Origin: Collimonas humicola
GTDB taxonomy: Bacteria; Pseudomonadota; Gammaproteobacteria; Burkholderiales; Burkholderiaceae_D
Direction of reading: 5' to 3'
Assembly (NCBI RefSeq): GCF_018304945.1
Contig: NZ_JAGQEE010000002.1
Location: forward strand, 124,001-188,000
DNA: 64,000 nt
Both the position numbers and the translations under genes were made by a program. The first letter of the stretch is position 1, and each line of letters starts with the position of its first letter. Below the pieces are notes generated by a model that was not told the origin of the DNA, made no database searches, and saw nothing but the letters and a program-made list of their open reading frames with translations. Below are positions 20,325 through 30,101 of this stretch, in pieces.

Positions 20325-21791
20325 ATGCATACCAAAACACTCAAGCAATTGTCGGTGCTGCTGCACGAAAAGAAAATTTCCGCCGAAGAATTGGCAAAAC
20401 TCTATCTGGCCAGGATCGAGCAGAGCGATCTCAATGCCTTCCTGCATGTCGACCAGGATTTGACGCTGCAACAGGCGCGCGCCGCCGACCTGCGCCTGGC
20501 GCAAAACGACAGCACGCCGCTGACCGGCGTGCCGATCGCGCACAAGGATATTTTCGTGACGCGCGGCTGGCGCGCGACGGCCGGTTCGAAGATGCTGGAA
20601 AACTACACCAGCCCGTTCGACGCTACCGTGGTAGAGCATTTCAACAGCGCCGGCATGGTCAACCTCGGCAAGCTGAACTGCGATGAATTCGCCATGGGTT
20701 CCTCCAACGAAAACTCGTATTTCGGCGCCGTCAAGAATCCCTGGGACAAGACGGCGATTCCGGGCGGCTCCTCCGGCGGTTCCGCCGCCGCGGTAGCGGC
20801 GCGCCTGACGCCGGCCGCCACCGCCACCGACACCGGCGGCTCGATCCGCCAGCCGGCATCGCTGTGCGGCGTGACCGGCATCAAGCCGACCTACGGCAGC
20901 GTGTCGCGCTTCGGCATGATCGCCTTCGCCTCGTCGCTGGACCAGGCCGGCCCGATTGCGCAGACCGCGGAAGACTGCGCCCTGCTGCTGAACGCCATGA
21001 CCGGTTTCGATCCGCGCGATTCGACCAGCCTGGAACGGCCCAAGGAAGACTTCAGCCGCGATCTTGAGAAAGACCTGAAAGGCTTGCGCATCGGCATCCC
21101 GCGCGAATATTTCAGCAGCGGCCTGGCGCCGGATGTCGAACAGGCTGTGCGCGCTGCGCTGGCCGAGTACGAAAAGCTGGGCGCTACGCTGGTCGATATT
21201 TCACTGCCGAAAACCGAACTCTCGATCCCGGTCTATTACGTGATCGCACCGGCCGAAGCATCTTCCAACCTGAGCCGCTTCGACGGCGTCCGCTACGGCC
21301 ACCGCGCCGCCGACTACAAGGACCTGGCCGACATGTACAAGAAGTCGCGCGCGGAAGGTTTCGGCGAAGAAGTGAAGCGCCGCATCCTGGTCGGCGCCTA
21401 TGTGCTGTCGCACGGCTACTACGACGCCTACTACCTGCAGGCGCAAAAGATCCGCCGCCTGATCGCCGAGGATTTCCAGAATGCGCTGAGCGGCCCGAAC
21501 CGCCAGTGCGACGTCATCATGGGGCCGGTATCGCCGACCGTGGCATGGGACCTGGGCGCCAAGGCCAACGATCCGGTCGCCAACTACCTGGCCGACATCT
21601 ACACGCTGTCGACCAGCCTGGCAGGATTGCCCGGCATGTCGGTACCCTGCGGCTTCGGCCAGGGCGAGAAAAATGCGCGGCGCCCGGTCGGCCTGCAGAT
21701 CATCGGCAACTATTACGATGAAGCCAAGCTGCTCAACGTCGCGCACCAGTTCCAGCGCGTCACCGACTGGCATCAGCGTACGCCTGGCTGA
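20325..21791 (+). CDS. gatA: Aspartyl/glutamyl-tRNA amidotransferase subunit A
   Basis: A 488-residue amidase that releases ammonia from glutamine for the tRNA amidation done in GatB. The Ser-cisSer-Lys triad of the amidase signature family is visible as Lys74 (AHKD), Ser149 (PGGSSGGS) and Ser173 ([10 protein letters not shown]), with the same spacing as in characterised GatA. The C-terminal part contains MGPVSPT and the conserved [11 protein letters not shown]. The length is standard. The start ATG lacks a clear ribosome site, so the level may depend on coupling with gatC. Confidence 0.96.
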   Translation: MHTKTLKQLSVLLHEKKISAEELAKLYLARIEQSDLNAFLHVDQDLTLQQARAADLRLAQNDSTPLTGVPIAHKDIFVTRGWRATAGSKMLENYTSPFDATVVEHFNSAGMVNLGKLNCDEFAMGSSNENSYFGAVKNPWDKTAIPGGSSGGSAAAVAARLTPAATATDTGGSIRQPASLCGVTGIKPTYGSVSRFGMIAFASSLDQAGPIAQTAEDCALLLNAMTGFDPRDSTSLERPKEDFSRDLEKDLKGLRIGIPREYFSSGLAPDVEQAVRAALAEYEKLGATLVDISLPKTELSIPVYYVIAPAEASSNLSRFDGVRYGHRAADYKDLADMYKKSRAEGFGEEVKRRILVGAYVLSHGYYDAYYLQAQKIRRLIAEDFQNALSGPNRQCDVIMGPVSPTVAWDLGAKANDPVANYLADIYTLSTSLAGLPGMSVPCGFGQGEKNARRPVGLQIIGNYYDEAKLLNVAHQFQRVTDWHQRTPG

Positions 21792-21807
21792 AAAAGCGAG
21801 CCGCGCC

Positions 21808-22329
21808 ATGTCATCGACCTTGCTGAAAAGCGTCGGCCGCCGGGGCAACCTGCTGCTGTTCGTTCTGGCTGCCGCGCTGCTGGCGCCGCACGCCCAGGCG
21901 CAGCAGTTGCACACCAAGTTCGGCTGCAACCTGACGCGCGATGAAGATGGCGAGAAAGTGATTTATGGCGACACCGGCGAGTTCAAGCTGGATGGCGATC
22001 GCATCGAAGCATTGCGCTGGGAATCGGCGCTGTACCGGCCGACCCACGGCTTTGAATGCAGCGTCGACACCAGCGACGATCCGCAAGCTGAAGTCGAACA
22101 CGGCGGCAGTAAGGAAAACTGGCGCATCACCTTGAAAGATCCGGTCGCCGCGCGTCATCAGCGCGGCTATGATTTTTATAATCACGGCATGAATTGCAGC
22201 ATCCGCCTGCAGCGCGACGGCGACAAATTGCATGTGATACCGAGCTGCCCGGCGCTGTGCGGCTCACGAGGAAATTTTACGGAACTGTCGGTGGATTTGA
22301 AGACCGGCGAGTGTAGTTACCCAAGATAA
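21808..22329 (+). CDS. Exported protein of unknown function between gatA and gatB
   Basis: A 173-residue protein I do not recognise. Residues 1-32 form a Sec signal with a hydrophobic core (LLLFVLAAALL) and cleavage after AQA. The mature part has six cysteines (for example FGCNLT, FECSVD, MNCSIR and SCPALCG), which suggests disulphides in the periplasm. It is rich in beta-prone, charged segments and has no enzyme motif. The ATG at 21808 lies 17 bases after the gatA stop. The protein splits the otherwise contiguous gatCAB genes, so it is likely cotranscribed with them, although no link to tRNA amidation is apparent. Confidence 0.7.
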   Translation: MSSTLLKSVGRRGNLLLFVLAAALLAPHAQAQQLHTKFGCNLTRDEDGEKVIYGDTGEFKLDGDRIEALRWESALYRPTHGFECSVDTSDDPQAEVEHGGSKENWRITLKDPVAARHQRGYDFYNHGMNCSIRLQRDGDKLHVIPSCPALCGSRGNFTELSVDLKTGECSYPR

Positions 22330-22334
22330 TTGCG

Positions 22335-22407
22335 GGACAGAGCCGCCCGGGTAGAGTTTATGAGCCGCCGCAGCGCGGCGGATTACACTACCCGTGCAAC
22401 TCTGTCC
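22335..22407 (+). promoter_or_regulatory. Three-tier palindrome in the gatB leader
   Basis: Nested inverted repeats: GGACAGAG (22335-22342) with CTCTGTCC (22400-22407), CGGGTAG (22348-22354) with CTACCCG (22388-22394), and CCGCCGC (22365-22371) with GCGGCGG (22375-22381) around an AGC loop. They can form one long stem-loop ending 28 bases before gatB. It may be a repeat element, an mRNA processing site or a regulatory leader. No T-run follows. Confidence 0.6.
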
Positions 22408-22434
22408 TCAACTAAATTAAATGAGGAAATAATT

Positions 22435-23895
22435 ATGCAGTGGGAAGTCGTGATCGGTCTGGAAACGCATACGCAACTCTCGACCAAGTCAAAAATATTC
22501 AGCGGCGCCTCGACCCAGTTCGGCGCTGAAGCCAACACCCAGGCCAGCCCGGTCGACCTGGCGCTGCCGGGCGTGCTGCCGGTGCTGAACCGCGGCGCGG
22601 TGGAGCGCGCGATCCAGTTCGGCCTGGCGGTGAATGCGAAGATCGCTCCGCAGTCGATCTTCGCCCGCAAGAACTACTTCTACCCCGACCTGCCCAAAGG
22701 CTACCAGATCAGCCAGTTTGAAATCCCTGTGGTCCAGGGCGGCAAGGTTTCCTTCATGCTGGAAAAAGACGGCAAGAGCGAGCTGCGCACCGTGCAGCTC
22801 ACGCGCGCCCATCTGGAGGAAGACGCAGGCAAGTCGCTGCATGAAGATTATCAAGGCATGAGCGGCATCGACCTCAACCGCGCCGGCACCCCGTTGCTGG
22901 AAATCGTCACCGAACCGGACATGCGCAGCGCCGCCGAGGCGGTGGCCTATGCCAAGGCCCTGCACTCATTGGTGATGTGGCTGGGAATTTGCGACGGCAA
23001 CATGCAGGAAGGCTCCTTCCGCTGCGACGCCAACGTTTCGGTGCGCCCGCTCGGCCAGGCGGCTTACGGCACCCGCAGCGAGATCAAGAACCTCAACTCC
23101 TTCCGCTTCCTGGAAGAGGCGATCAACTATGAAGTACGGCGCCAGATCGAAGTGATCGAAGACGGCGGCAAAGTGGTGCAGGAAACCCGCCTGTACGACC
23201 CGGACAAGAAAGAAACGCGCTCGATGCGCAGCAAGGAAGACTCGCAGGATTACCGTTATTTCCCGGATCCGGATCTGCCGCCGCTGGTGATCGCCGCGGA
23301 ATGGGTGGAGCGCGTGCGCGCCGCCATGCCGGAACTGCCGGAGGCCATGCGCGAACGTTTCGTGCGCGAGTTCGGCCTGTCGGAATACGATGCCGCGGTG
23401 CTGACGCAATCGAAAGCCATGGCCGGCTACTTTGAAGCGGTCACTGTCAAGGCCGGCAAGGAACAGGCCAAACCCGCCGCCAACTGGCTGATGGGCGACC
23501 TGTCGTCAGCGCTGAACCGGGAAAATGTCGACGTCGCGCAAGCGCCGGTCAGCGCCGCCCAGCTGGCTGTGCTGCTGCAGCGCATCGCCGACGGCACCAT
23601 CTCCAACAAGATCGCCAAGGAAGTATTTACGGCAATGTGGGATGCCAGGTCGGCGCAGGAAAACCTGGCCGACGAGATTATCGAAAGCAAGGGCCTGAAG
23701 CAGATTTCCGACAGCGGCGCGCTGGAAAAAATCATCGATGAAGTGCTGGCCGCCAACGCCAAATCCGTCGAAGAATTCCGTGCCGGCAAGGAAAAGGCCT
23801 TTAATTCCCTGATCGGCCAGGCCATGAAAGCCACCAAGGGCAAGGCCAATCCGGCGCAGCTGACCGAGCTGCTGAAACAGAAACTGACAGCGTAA
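22435..23895 (+). CDS. gatB: Aspartyl/glutamyl-tRNA amidotransferase subunit B
   Basis: A 486-residue subunit that activates the carboxylate of the mischarged tRNA with ATP and adds ammonia from GatA. It starts with the family signature [22 protein letters not shown] and shows [34 protein letters not shown]-type [10 protein letters not shown] and the tRNA-binding YqeY-like C terminus ([20 protein letters not shown]). The ATG at 22435 has GAGGAA seven bases upstream; the open frame reaches further 5' but through the palindrome. A bidirectional terminator follows. Confidence 0.96.
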   Translation: MQWEVVIGLETHTQLSTKSKIFSGASTQFGAEANTQASPVDLALPGVLPVLNRGAVERAIQFGLAVNAKIAPQSIFARKNYFYPDLPKGYQISQFEIPVVQGGKVSFMLEKDGKSELRTVQLTRAHLEEDAGKSLHEDYQGMSGIDLNRAGTPLLEIVTEPDMRSAAEAVAYAKALHSLVMWLGICDGNMQEGSFRCDANVSVRPLGQAAYGTRSEIKNLNSFRFLEEAINYEVRRQIEVIEDGGKVVQETRLYDPDKKETRSMRSKEDSQDYRYFPDPDLPPLVIAAEWVERVRAAMPELPEAMRERFVREFGLSEYDAAVLTQSKAMAGYFEAVTVKAGKEQAKPAANWLMGDLSSALNRENVDVAQAPVSAAQLAVLLQRIADGTISNKIAKEVFTAMWDARSAQENLADEIIESKGLKQISDSGALEKIIDEVLAANAKSVEEFRAGKEKAFNSLIGQAMKATKGKANPAQLTELLKQKLTA

Positions 23896-23906
23896 AAGCT
23901 GCGGGC

Positions 23907-23940
23907 AAAAAAAAACGGCTGGCGCCCTGCCAGCCGTTTT
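23907..23940. terminator. Bidirectional terminator between gatB and the DUF4124 gene
   Basis: AAAACGGCTGGC (23912-23923) pairs exactly with 23929-23940 around a GCCCT loop. It is flanked by an A-run on the left and a T-run on the right, so it can serve both convergent genes. Confidence 0.85.
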
Positions 23941-23962
23941 GCCTTGTATCCCCCCGCCGATC

Positions 23963-24607
23963 CTAGCGCGCCGCAGGCGCCTCTGCCGCCATGCTGGCCA
24001 GTTCCCGGTAGTGCTTGAGAGTTTCATCGAACTTGCCATTGATGCGGCCCAGTTCGGCCTGATGATCCGCCATGTTTTTCTGGTTATAAGCGATGTCGCG
24101 GTTGGCGTCATCTATCTTGTTGCGCAAGCTCATCGGCAAGCTTTTCTTGTGCTTGTAGAACTCGGCTTCGGTATTGGCTGCTTTCAGCTGGCTCCGGGCA
24201 TCGTCGATGCCGATCTGGTCGCGCTTGATCATATCCTGCGACAAGGACAGATAGTAGCGGCGCGAAGATTCGATATCGGCCTCGCTGCGATAACGCGCCA
24301 GCAACGCGCGGTCCTGCTGGCGCCGCTGCTCCTCCGCTGCCGCCTCGACCCGGCGCTTTTCCTCAAGGATCTCTTGCTGACGCTTTTGTTCGGCCGTCAG
24401 CGGCGCCGGGATTTCACGCTTGAGCACTCCGGCCTTGGATAACTCGACGATCTTGCGGTCAGCGCATTCCGGCATCGGATGATCGCCGCTGACGGTGCGC
24501 CCGGCACCATCCTTGCAGGTATAAATCTGGCTGTGCGCCAGCAATGGCAGCAAGCCCGCTGCGCCGAAAAAAAAGGCCCGCTTAAGAGTTAGTGCAATCC
24601 GCTTCAT
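23963..24607 (-). CDS. Exported DUF4124-type protein with coiled coil
   Basis: A 214-residue protein. Residues 1-26 are a signal ending AHS|QI. The next 35 residues (QIYTCKDGAGRTVSGDHPMPEC) match the short DUF4124 domain, a cysteine-containing periplasmic module common in betaproteobacteria and of unknown function. Residues 75-120 and 165-200 are long charged helices, probably coiled coils (EQKRQQEILEEKRRVEAAAE). The start at 24607 is chosen because the signal begins there; earlier in-frame codons only add a Met-rich leader. It stands alone between two terminated units. Confidence 0.7.
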   Translation of the reverse strand: MKRIALTLKRAFFFGAAGLLPLLAHSQIYTCKDGAGRTVSGDHPMPECADRKIVELSKAGVLKREIPAPLTAEQKRQQEILEEKRRVEAAAEEQRRQQDRALLARYRSEADIESSRRYYLSLSQDMIKRDQIGIDDARSQLKAANTEAEFYKHKKSLPMSLRNKIDDANRDIAYNQKNMADHQAELGRINGKFDETLKHYRELASMAAEAPAAR

Positions 24608-24693
24608 TCCCATCATCCACGACATATGTCGACACACACCACGCTATCGAGCGCAAAACGCAAAGCAACGGCTGTGTAGCACAAGCCGCGCGA

Positions 24694-25359
24694 TCATGCT
24701 ACGCCGTAGCGCTCCCGGTAAGCTGCCACGGCAGCCTGGTAGCGGTTCAGTTCAGCATCGGCGCCAGCGCCGGAAATATATTCCAGCAAGTCGTTCAGGT
24801 TGCCGATCGAAATCACCGGCATGCCGTACGCTTGCGTCACTTCTTCTACCGCCGAGTTGGCTGACAAGGCATCATCCTTGCCGGAACGCTCCATCCGGTC
24901 CAGCGCGATCACCACCGCGCAAGGCGTGGCGCCGGCGGCACGAATCATCTCGACCGACTCGCGCACCGATGTGCCGGCGGAAATCACGTCGTCAATGATC
25001 AGCACCCGGCCCTTCAACGGACCGCCGACGATGTTGCCGCCCTCGCCGTGATCCTTGGCTTCCTTGCGGTTGTAGGCAAACTGCACATTGCGCCCTTGCG
25101 CCGCCAGCGCAACCGCGGTCGCCGACGCCAGCGTGATGCCCTTGTAAGCCGGCCCGAACAGCATGTCAAACTGCAAACCCGAATCGATCAGGGTGCGCGC
25201 ATAAAATTGCGCCAGCTGACCCAGGGCAGCGCCTTCGTTAAACATGCCCGCATTGAAAAAATACGGGGAAGTGCGTCCTGCCTTGGTGACAAACTCGCCG
25301 AACTTCAGCACCCCGGCCTTGACCGCAAATTCAATAAATTGTTGACGTAAATTGTTCAA
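24694..25359 (-). CDS. pyrE: Orotate phosphoribosyltransferase
   Basis: A 221-residue enzyme of pyrimidine synthesis that joins orotate and PRPP to give orotidine 5'-phosphate. The PRPP-binding motif is [13 protein letters not shown]. The family segments [16 protein letters not shown] and [12 protein letters not shown], and the flexible loop [15 protein letters not shown] with its catalytic Lys, are all present. The start is TTG at 25359, with GGAG seven bases upstream and no ATG close by. It diverges from the exonuclease III gene. Confidence 0.95.
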   Translation of the reverse strand: MNNLRQQFIEFAVKAGVLKFGEFVTKAGRTSPYFFNAGMFNEGAALGQLAQFYARTLIDSGLQFDMLFGPAYKGITLASATAVALAAQGRNVQFAYNRKEAKDHGEGGNIVGGPLKGRVLIIDDVISAGTSVRESVEMIRAAGATPCAVVIALDRMERSGKDDALSANSAVEEVTQAYGMPVISIGNLNDLLEYISGAGADAELNRYQAAVAAYRERYGVA

Positions 25360-25593
25360 AATGCACTCCAGACGGTTGAGGCTGACAAATTTTGTCGCTA
25401 TTTACAAACCAAAAGCGACACCAGGCCGTCATTTTAAATGGAGTTCATTCGCTCCACAGCGGTAAGTGCAAACAGCGTGCCTGCAAAGGCCGTATTTTTC
25501 GTACGGGGCCGTCTGCACACCCGGGCTTCGCTTCGGTTATGCTTAGAACCCAAGCCGGCATCATTCCACCTTATTTTTTTATCAACAACAAAC

Positions 25594-26361
25594 ATGCCAA
25601 GAATTATTTCCGCCAATCTCAACGGCATCCGCTCCGCAGCCAGAAAAGGTTTCTTCGAGTGGCTGACCAAGCAATCCGCCGATTTCATCTGTGTCCAGGA
25701 ACTGAAGGCCCAGGCCGCCGACATGACGCCGGAATTCCTGGCGCCGGAGGGTTACGTCGGGCATTTCCATTACGCCGAAAAGAAGGGCTATTCGGGCGTC
25801 GGCCTGTACAGCAAGCGCAAGCCGAACGCGGTCCGGATCGGCTTCGGCAATGAAGAATTCGATGCCGAAGGTCGCTATGTGGAATGCGATTTCGGCGACC
25901 TGACGGTGATTTCACTGTACTGCCCGTCCGGTTCATCCAGCGAAGAACGGCAGATCGCCAAGTTCCGTTTCATGGAAGCGTTCCTGCCGCATCTGCAGGA
26001 ACTCAAGGCCAGCGGCCGCGAGGTGGTGATCTGCGGCGACTGGAATATCGCGCACCAGGAGCGCGACCTGAAAAACTGGAAGGGCAACAAGAAAAATTCC
26101 GGCTTCCTGCCGGAAGAGCGCGCCTGGCTTACCCATCTGTTCGACGAAGTCGGCCTGGTCGACGTCTTCCGCAAGGTCGACCAGCGCGACGAGCAATACA
26201 CCTGGTGGAGCAATCGCGGCCAGGCCTGGGCCAAGAACGTAGGATGGCGCATCGATTACCACATATCCACCCCGGGCATCGCGGCCAATGCGCATGCCGT
26301 GGCGATCTACAAGGATGAGCGCTTTTCGGATCACGCGCCGCTGACGATCGACTACGCCTGA
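25594..26361 (+). CDS. xth: Exodeoxyribonuclease III / AP endonuclease
   Basis: A 255-residue DNA-repair nuclease of the ExoIII family, which cuts at abasic sites and degrades from 3' ends. Metal and catalytic residues are visible in order: Asn8 (SANLNGIR), Glu36 (CVQELKAQ), the Tyr of LYCPSG, Asp and Asn in CGDWNIAH, and the terminal SDHAPLTIDY His. The ATG at 25594 begins the standard MPRIISANLNG; the open frame extends further upstream without a family match. Its neighbour pyrE is divergent, an arrangement known in related genomes. Confidence 0.94.
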   Translation: MPRIISANLNGIRSAARKGFFEWLTKQSADFICVQELKAQAADMTPEFLAPEGYVGHFHYAEKKGYSGVGLYSKRKPNAVRIGFGNEEFDAEGRYVECDFGDLTVISLYCPSGSSSEERQIAKFRFMEAFLPHLQELKASGREVVICGDWNIAHQERDLKNWKGNKKNSGFLPEERAWLTHLFDEVGLVDVFRKVDQRDEQYTWWSNRGQAWAKNVGWRIDYHISTPGIAANAHAVAIYKDERFSDHAPLTIDYA

Positions 26362-26394
26362 GGCAACTCCCGGCGGCAGCCCGGTCCTGGGATC

Positions 26395-27159
26395 CTAGAC
26401 CGGCTGGCCGTCGACGAACACGATCAGTTCGCCCTCGCCAAACTTGGTCCACACTTCGTTGGTGGTGAGCGGCTCGGTAACGATCACCGCCACCCGGTCC
26501 TGCGGCGTCGTCACCTGCGAGAAGTCGACGCTGACATCCTCATCCGACAGATGCGCTTCGGCAAACGGAAACTGCCGCACGATGTAATACAGATTGGTCG
26601 AGCAATGGGTGAACAAGGCTGAACCGTCCGACAGCATCATGTTGAAGGTGCCGTGGGCGGCGATTTCGCTGGTCAGTTCGCGCAGCGCCAGGGTCAACTC
26701 GGCCTGCGACGGCGGCGCATCGCCGAAGCGCTGGCGCAATTGCTGCAGCATGTAGCAGAACGCCAGTTCACTGTCGGTATTGCCGACCGGCCGGTACGGC
26801 CCGTTGAGGCGCGGCGCGAATTCCTTGAGGTCGCCGTTATGAGCGAACACCCAGTAGCGGCCCCACAGTTCCCGCACGAACGGATGGCAGTTTTGCAGCG
26901 CTACCTGGCCCTGGGTGGCCTTGCGGATATGCGCGATGACATTCTTCGACTTGATCGGGCAACGCCGGATCAGCTCGGCTACCGGCGAGGCGATCGCCGC
27001 CTGGTAGTCGACAAAATGGCGCACGCCGCTGCCCTCGAAAAAGGCGATGCCCCAGCCGTCGCTGTGGTGACCGGTCTGGCCGCCGCGCGTGGCGAAGCCG
27101 GTAAAGCTGAACACAATGTCGGTCGGCACATTGCAATTCATTCCAAGTAACTGACACAT
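26395..27159 (-). CDS. Class II glutamine amidotransferase (YafJ-like)
   Basis: A 254-residue Ntn-type amidohydrolase. Cys2 directly after the initiator Met (MCQLLGMNCN) is the expected nucleophile. HHSDGWGIAFFEG, AHIRKATQG, FAHNGDL and PVGNTDSELAF are conserved glutamine-binding segments. No synthase domain is attached, as in YafJ and the EgtC-like group, so the acceptor of the released ammonia or the true gamma-glutamyl substrate is unknown. The ATG at 27159 is set by Cys2. It converges with exonuclease III, 33 bases apart. Confidence 0.85.
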   Translation of the reverse strand: MCQLLGMNCNVPTDIVFSFTGFATRGGQTGHHSDGWGIAFFEGSGVRHFVDYQAAIASPVAELIRRCPIKSKNVIAHIRKATQGQVALQNCHPFVRELWGRYWVFAHNGDLKEFAPRLNGPYRPVGNTDSELAFCYMLQQLRQRFGDAPPSQAELTLALRELTSEIAAHGTFNMMLSDGSALFTHCSTNLYYIVRQFPFAEAHLSDEDVSVDFSQVTTPQDRVAVIVTEPLTTNEVWTKFGEGELIVFVDGQPV

Positions 27160-27453
27160 ATTCCCGAACCAGGTGAGATAGACGTAACTGACTGCAGCGT
27201 GCAATTGCAATACAAGGCATGCACTATTCAATTTGATAACGGTATCACGCTGCCGCCTGAATAAAAAGTTAAATATGGTGGAGACGCCTGCCGCCGCCGC
27301 GCTCAGCCGGCCTGGCGCCACGCTGCCGCACATCAGTTGGCGGCAATACCTTGTATATCCTGCGCCAAATGGAGCGCGCCTGCTTTGCCAGCAATATGTG
27401 GGAACAAATGCGTGCCGGCATCAGATCCGGCGCCTAATAAAGAGGAAGAGACA

Positions 27454-28509
27454 ATGATGACACTGGCCCCCCGTAAGCCGTCTGCAGGTTCACGCCCCGA
27501 TATATCCGGCACGATGCGGCGCCTGCTGCTGGTGCTGCTGCTGCCGCTGCTGCTAGGAATGGCAAGTATTGCCGGCGCCGCCGACCTGCCCAAGATCATC
27601 TACGTGCGGCCGGTGCCCAACAATGACGACGTGCTGCTGCAGCAAGGCACAAGCGGCGTCAACAACGCCGCCAAGCTGTACAAGATGCAAGCCAGCACCC
27701 TGGAAAGCCAGGCCACCCGCGCCGGCCGCCTGCAGCAACTGGACAGCGCGGTCAAGCAAGGCGCCAGGATCGTGGTGGTGATGGGAGTCGAATTCAAGGA
27801 CTTGCTGGACAGCGTGGCGCGCCAGGCGCCGCAAACCCGTTTTGTGATCCTCGAACATTGCATCGACAATGCCGCCAGCAATGTCACTTGCATCACTTTC
27901 CGCGAATCCGAGGCCAGCTACCTGGCCGGCATGCAGGCGGCGCTGGTCTCCGCCAGCGGCAAGATCGGCCTGATCGGCGCCAGCAACACCGCCTTGCGCC
28001 AGAAGAACAGCGAGGCCTTCAGCAATGGCGCACACGCCGCCAAAGCGGCAATTTCCGTACATGAGCCGCTGTGGGTGGAAGGCGCGCAACCCTTCAACGA
28101 TCCGCCGCGCGCCGAAGCGCTGACCAAGACCATGCTTGGGGATGGCGTGGATGTGATCTGGGCCGCCGCCGCGGGCAGCAATTCCGGCGTGTTCAAGGCG
28201 CTCACGCCGCAAAACCGCGGCAAGGCCATCGGCAGCGGCGTCAACCAGTGCATACAGGCCCCGGGCAAAGTGCTCGACAACGTCGAAGTGCATGCCGATA
28301 GCGCCATTATCCTGGCGGTCGGCCTGCTGGCCAACGGCTCGACGGCGCCGCGCTTCGATTTCGGCCTGAAAGAAGGCGCAGTCGCGCTGACCGCGCTTGG
28401 CCTGGATGCAGCCTACTCGGAATGCGATATCCTGCACCAGCGTCCGCTGTTGCAAAAGCTGCGCGAAGCCAGCAACGCGATCATCAGCGGCAAGCTGAAA
28501 ATAGATTGA
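27454..28509 (+). CDS. BMP-family periplasmic binding protein
   Basis: A 351-residue exported protein of the basic membrane protein (BMP/Med) family, whose members bind purine nucleosides or related ligands for ABC import. Residues 20-43 form the signal (LLLVLLLPLLLGMASIAGAA|D) after a 19-residue Arg-rich leader. Family marks are VVVMGVEFKDLLD, FRESEASYLAGMQAAL, GKIGLIGASN and DVIWAAAAGSNSGVF. AGAGGAAGAG lies just before the two ATGs. No permease or ATPase gene flanks it, so it either feeds a transporter encoded elsewhere or acts as a sensor. Purine use genes lie 12 kb away. Confidence 0.85.
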   Translation: MMTLAPRKPSAGSRPDISGTMRRLLLVLLLPLLLGMASIAGAADLPKIIYVRPVPNNDDVLLQQGTSGVNNAAKLYKMQASTLESQATRAGRLQQLDSAVKQGARIVVVMGVEFKDLLDSVARQAPQTRFVILEHCIDNAASNVTCITFRESEASYLAGMQAALVSASGKIGLIGASNTALRQKNSEAFSNGAHAAKAAISVHEPLWVEGAQPFNDPPRAEALTKTMLGDGVDVIWAAAAGSNSGVFKALTPQNRGKAIGSGVNQCIQAPGKVLDNVEVHADSAIILAVGLLANGSTAPRFDFGLKEGAVALTALGLDAAYSECDILHQRPLLQKLREASNAIISGKLKID

Positions 28510-28579
28510 AGCGGATTAAATAGCGGCCATTGATCGATTCTGATAGCGTTGTGCCTTTATTTATCCTGGAGCATGGCGC

Positions 28580-29482
28580 ATGGATCAACTGGCAGCGATG
28601 CGCGCTTTCCGGCGCGTGGTGGAAAACGGCAGCTTCACCGCTGCCGCCGCCGAACTCAACCAGTCGCACACCATCGTTTCGCGCCAGGTGCGGCAGCTGG
28701 AACTGGCGCTGGGCGCGCAGCTGCTGAACCGCACTACGCGCCGCTTTGCCTTGACCGAGGCCGGCCAGGACTACTATGAGCGCAGCCGCCACATACTGGA
28801 TCAGATAGACGACGCCACCCAGGCAGTATCAGCCCATCAGTCCAGGCCGGCCGGCACCTTGCGCATCAACGCCCCGATGGCTTTCGGCACGCTGGAACTG
28901 GCGCAGTGGCTGCCGCAATTCATCAGCGCCAACCCGCAGCTGAAAATCGACCTGGTCTGCAACGACCGCCTGGTCGATATCATCGAAGAAGGCTTCGACG
29001 TCGCCTTGCGCCTGACCCGCGGCCTGCAAGATTCGACCTTGATCGCCAAGCGGCTGGCGACCTGCGAAATATTCCTGGTCGCAGCGCCGGCATATCTGCA
29101 GCAACACGGCAGGCCGCAACAGCCGGCCGATCTGGCGCGGCACAACTGCCTGACTTACACGCTGGCGCAGAAACCCAGCGAATACGAGTTCTACGCCGCC
29201 GACGGCAGCGAACATCCGGTGACCGTGCGCGGCAACCTGCAAGCCAACACCGGCATTGCCTTGCGCTCGGCGGCGCTGGCCGGGCTGGGCATCGCCGCCA
29301 CCAGCTCCTTCATCGTGCATGAGGATCTGCGGCGCGGCGATCTGCAGCGGGTGCTGCCGGATTTCGAATTGAAGCCGCGCGACCTGTACGCCATCTATCC
29401 GCAAAACCGGCACCTGTCGCCAAAGGTCAGGGCCTTTGTCGACTTTGCCGTAGCCTGGTACGGTACGGCGCGCTGGGATTAA
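28580..29482 (+). CDS. LysR-family transcriptional regulator
   Basis: A 300-residue regulator with an N-terminal winged helix-turn-helix (residues 5-62: FRRVVENGSFTAAAAELNQSHTIVSRQVRQLE) and a C-terminal effector domain (about 90-295). It resembles the large group acting on neighbouring oxidoreductase genes. Here the preceding gene codes for a BMP binding protein on the same strand and the following ones are a small membrane protein and a ferredoxin, so the target is not obvious. Poor spacing of the GGAG site (about ten bases) suggests modest expression. Confidence 0.9.
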   Translation: MDQLAAMRAFRRVVENGSFTAAAAELNQSHTIVSRQVRQLELALGAQLLNRTTRRFALTEAGQDYYERSRHILDQIDDATQAVSAHQSRPAGTLRINAPMAFGTLELAQWLPQFISANPQLKIDLVCNDRLVDIIEEGFDVALRLTRGLQDSTLIAKRLATCEIFLVAAPAYLQQHGRPQQPADLARHNCLTYTLAQKPSEYEFYAADGSEHPVTVRGNLQANTGIALRSAALAGLGIAATSSFIVHEDLRRGDLQRVLPDFELKPRDLYAIYPQNRHLSPKVRAFVDFAVAWYGTARWD

Positions 29483-29494
29483 ACCGTTGTTGTC

Positions 29495-29650
29495 TTAGTG
29501 AATACGGAAATGACCGGCGCCGAACAAACCGATCAGGCCGATGGCGATCAAATAAAAAGCCACGATATAGTTCAAGAGTTTAGGCGTGACCAGGATCAGG
29601 ATGCCGGCGATCAGGGAAACGATAGGTACAAGCGAAAAATGTATATTCAT
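29495..29650 (-). CDS. Small membrane protein (DUF3096-like)
   Basis: A 51-residue protein read from ATG at 29650 to TAA at 29495, starting MNIHFSLVPI and ending GHFRIH. It has two hydrophobic helices (about 7-21 and 28-44) separated by TPKLLNY. This is the pattern of the DUF3096 family of tiny inner-membrane proteins of unknown function, recalled by eye. The ribosome site is weak. It sits on the opposite strand between the LysR gene and the ferredoxin gene. Confidence 0.65.
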   Translation of the reverse strand: MNIHFSLVPIVSLIAGILILVTPKLLNYIVAFYLIAIGLIGLFGAGHFRIH

Positions 29651-29772
29651 GGGCAGTCTTTTTATGATGGAGGATGGCCGCTGCGAAGCGCCACGACAGG
29701 CGTCGGCTGTTGCCGCTGGCTGGAGATTCTACAAGATCGCCGCCGTCATGCGATGATTTTCCAGAGGGAATT

Positions 29773-30093
29773 GTGAGTAAAGAAAACATGTCGCCTGCCG
29801 GCGGCGAATTCAGCGTCCGGATTGAACCGAAGGGATGGTCCTTTCCCGCTCCTGGCGGCCTGTCGCTGCGCGAGGCGGCGCGCCAGTCGGGCATCGATTT
29901 GCCGAGTTCCTGCAGGAACGGCACATGCAGGACTTGCATGTGCCGCCTGCTCAGCGGACAGATACGCTACCAGATCGAATGGCCGGGCCTGAGCAGCGAT
30001 GAAAAGAAAGACGGCTATATCTTGCCTTGCGTCGCCCGGCCGCAGTCGGACCTGGTGATCGAAGAACCGCGCGCCAGGCGCCTGCCCGGGTAA
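29773..30093 (+). CDS. 2Fe-2S ferredoxin (plant type)
   Basis: A 106-residue electron carrier. The cluster ligands are in the order C-x4-C-x2-C (SSCRNGTCRTC) and a last Cys in ILPCVARP, the plant/adrenodoxin-type spacing. The start is a GTG at 29773 with AGAGGG five bases upstream, which gives a normal N terminus; an upstream ATG would add 33 unrelated residues. No partner oxygenase or reductase is adjacent, so its redox partner is unknown. It converges with the tautomerase gene, eight bases apart. Confidence 0.85.
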   Translation: MSKENMSPAGGEFSVRIEPKGWSFPAPGGLSLREAARQSGIDLPSSCRNGTCRTCMCRLLSGQIRYQIEWPGLSSDEKKDGYILPCVARPQSDLVIEEPRARRLPG

Positions 30094-30101
30094 AGCACGC
30101 G

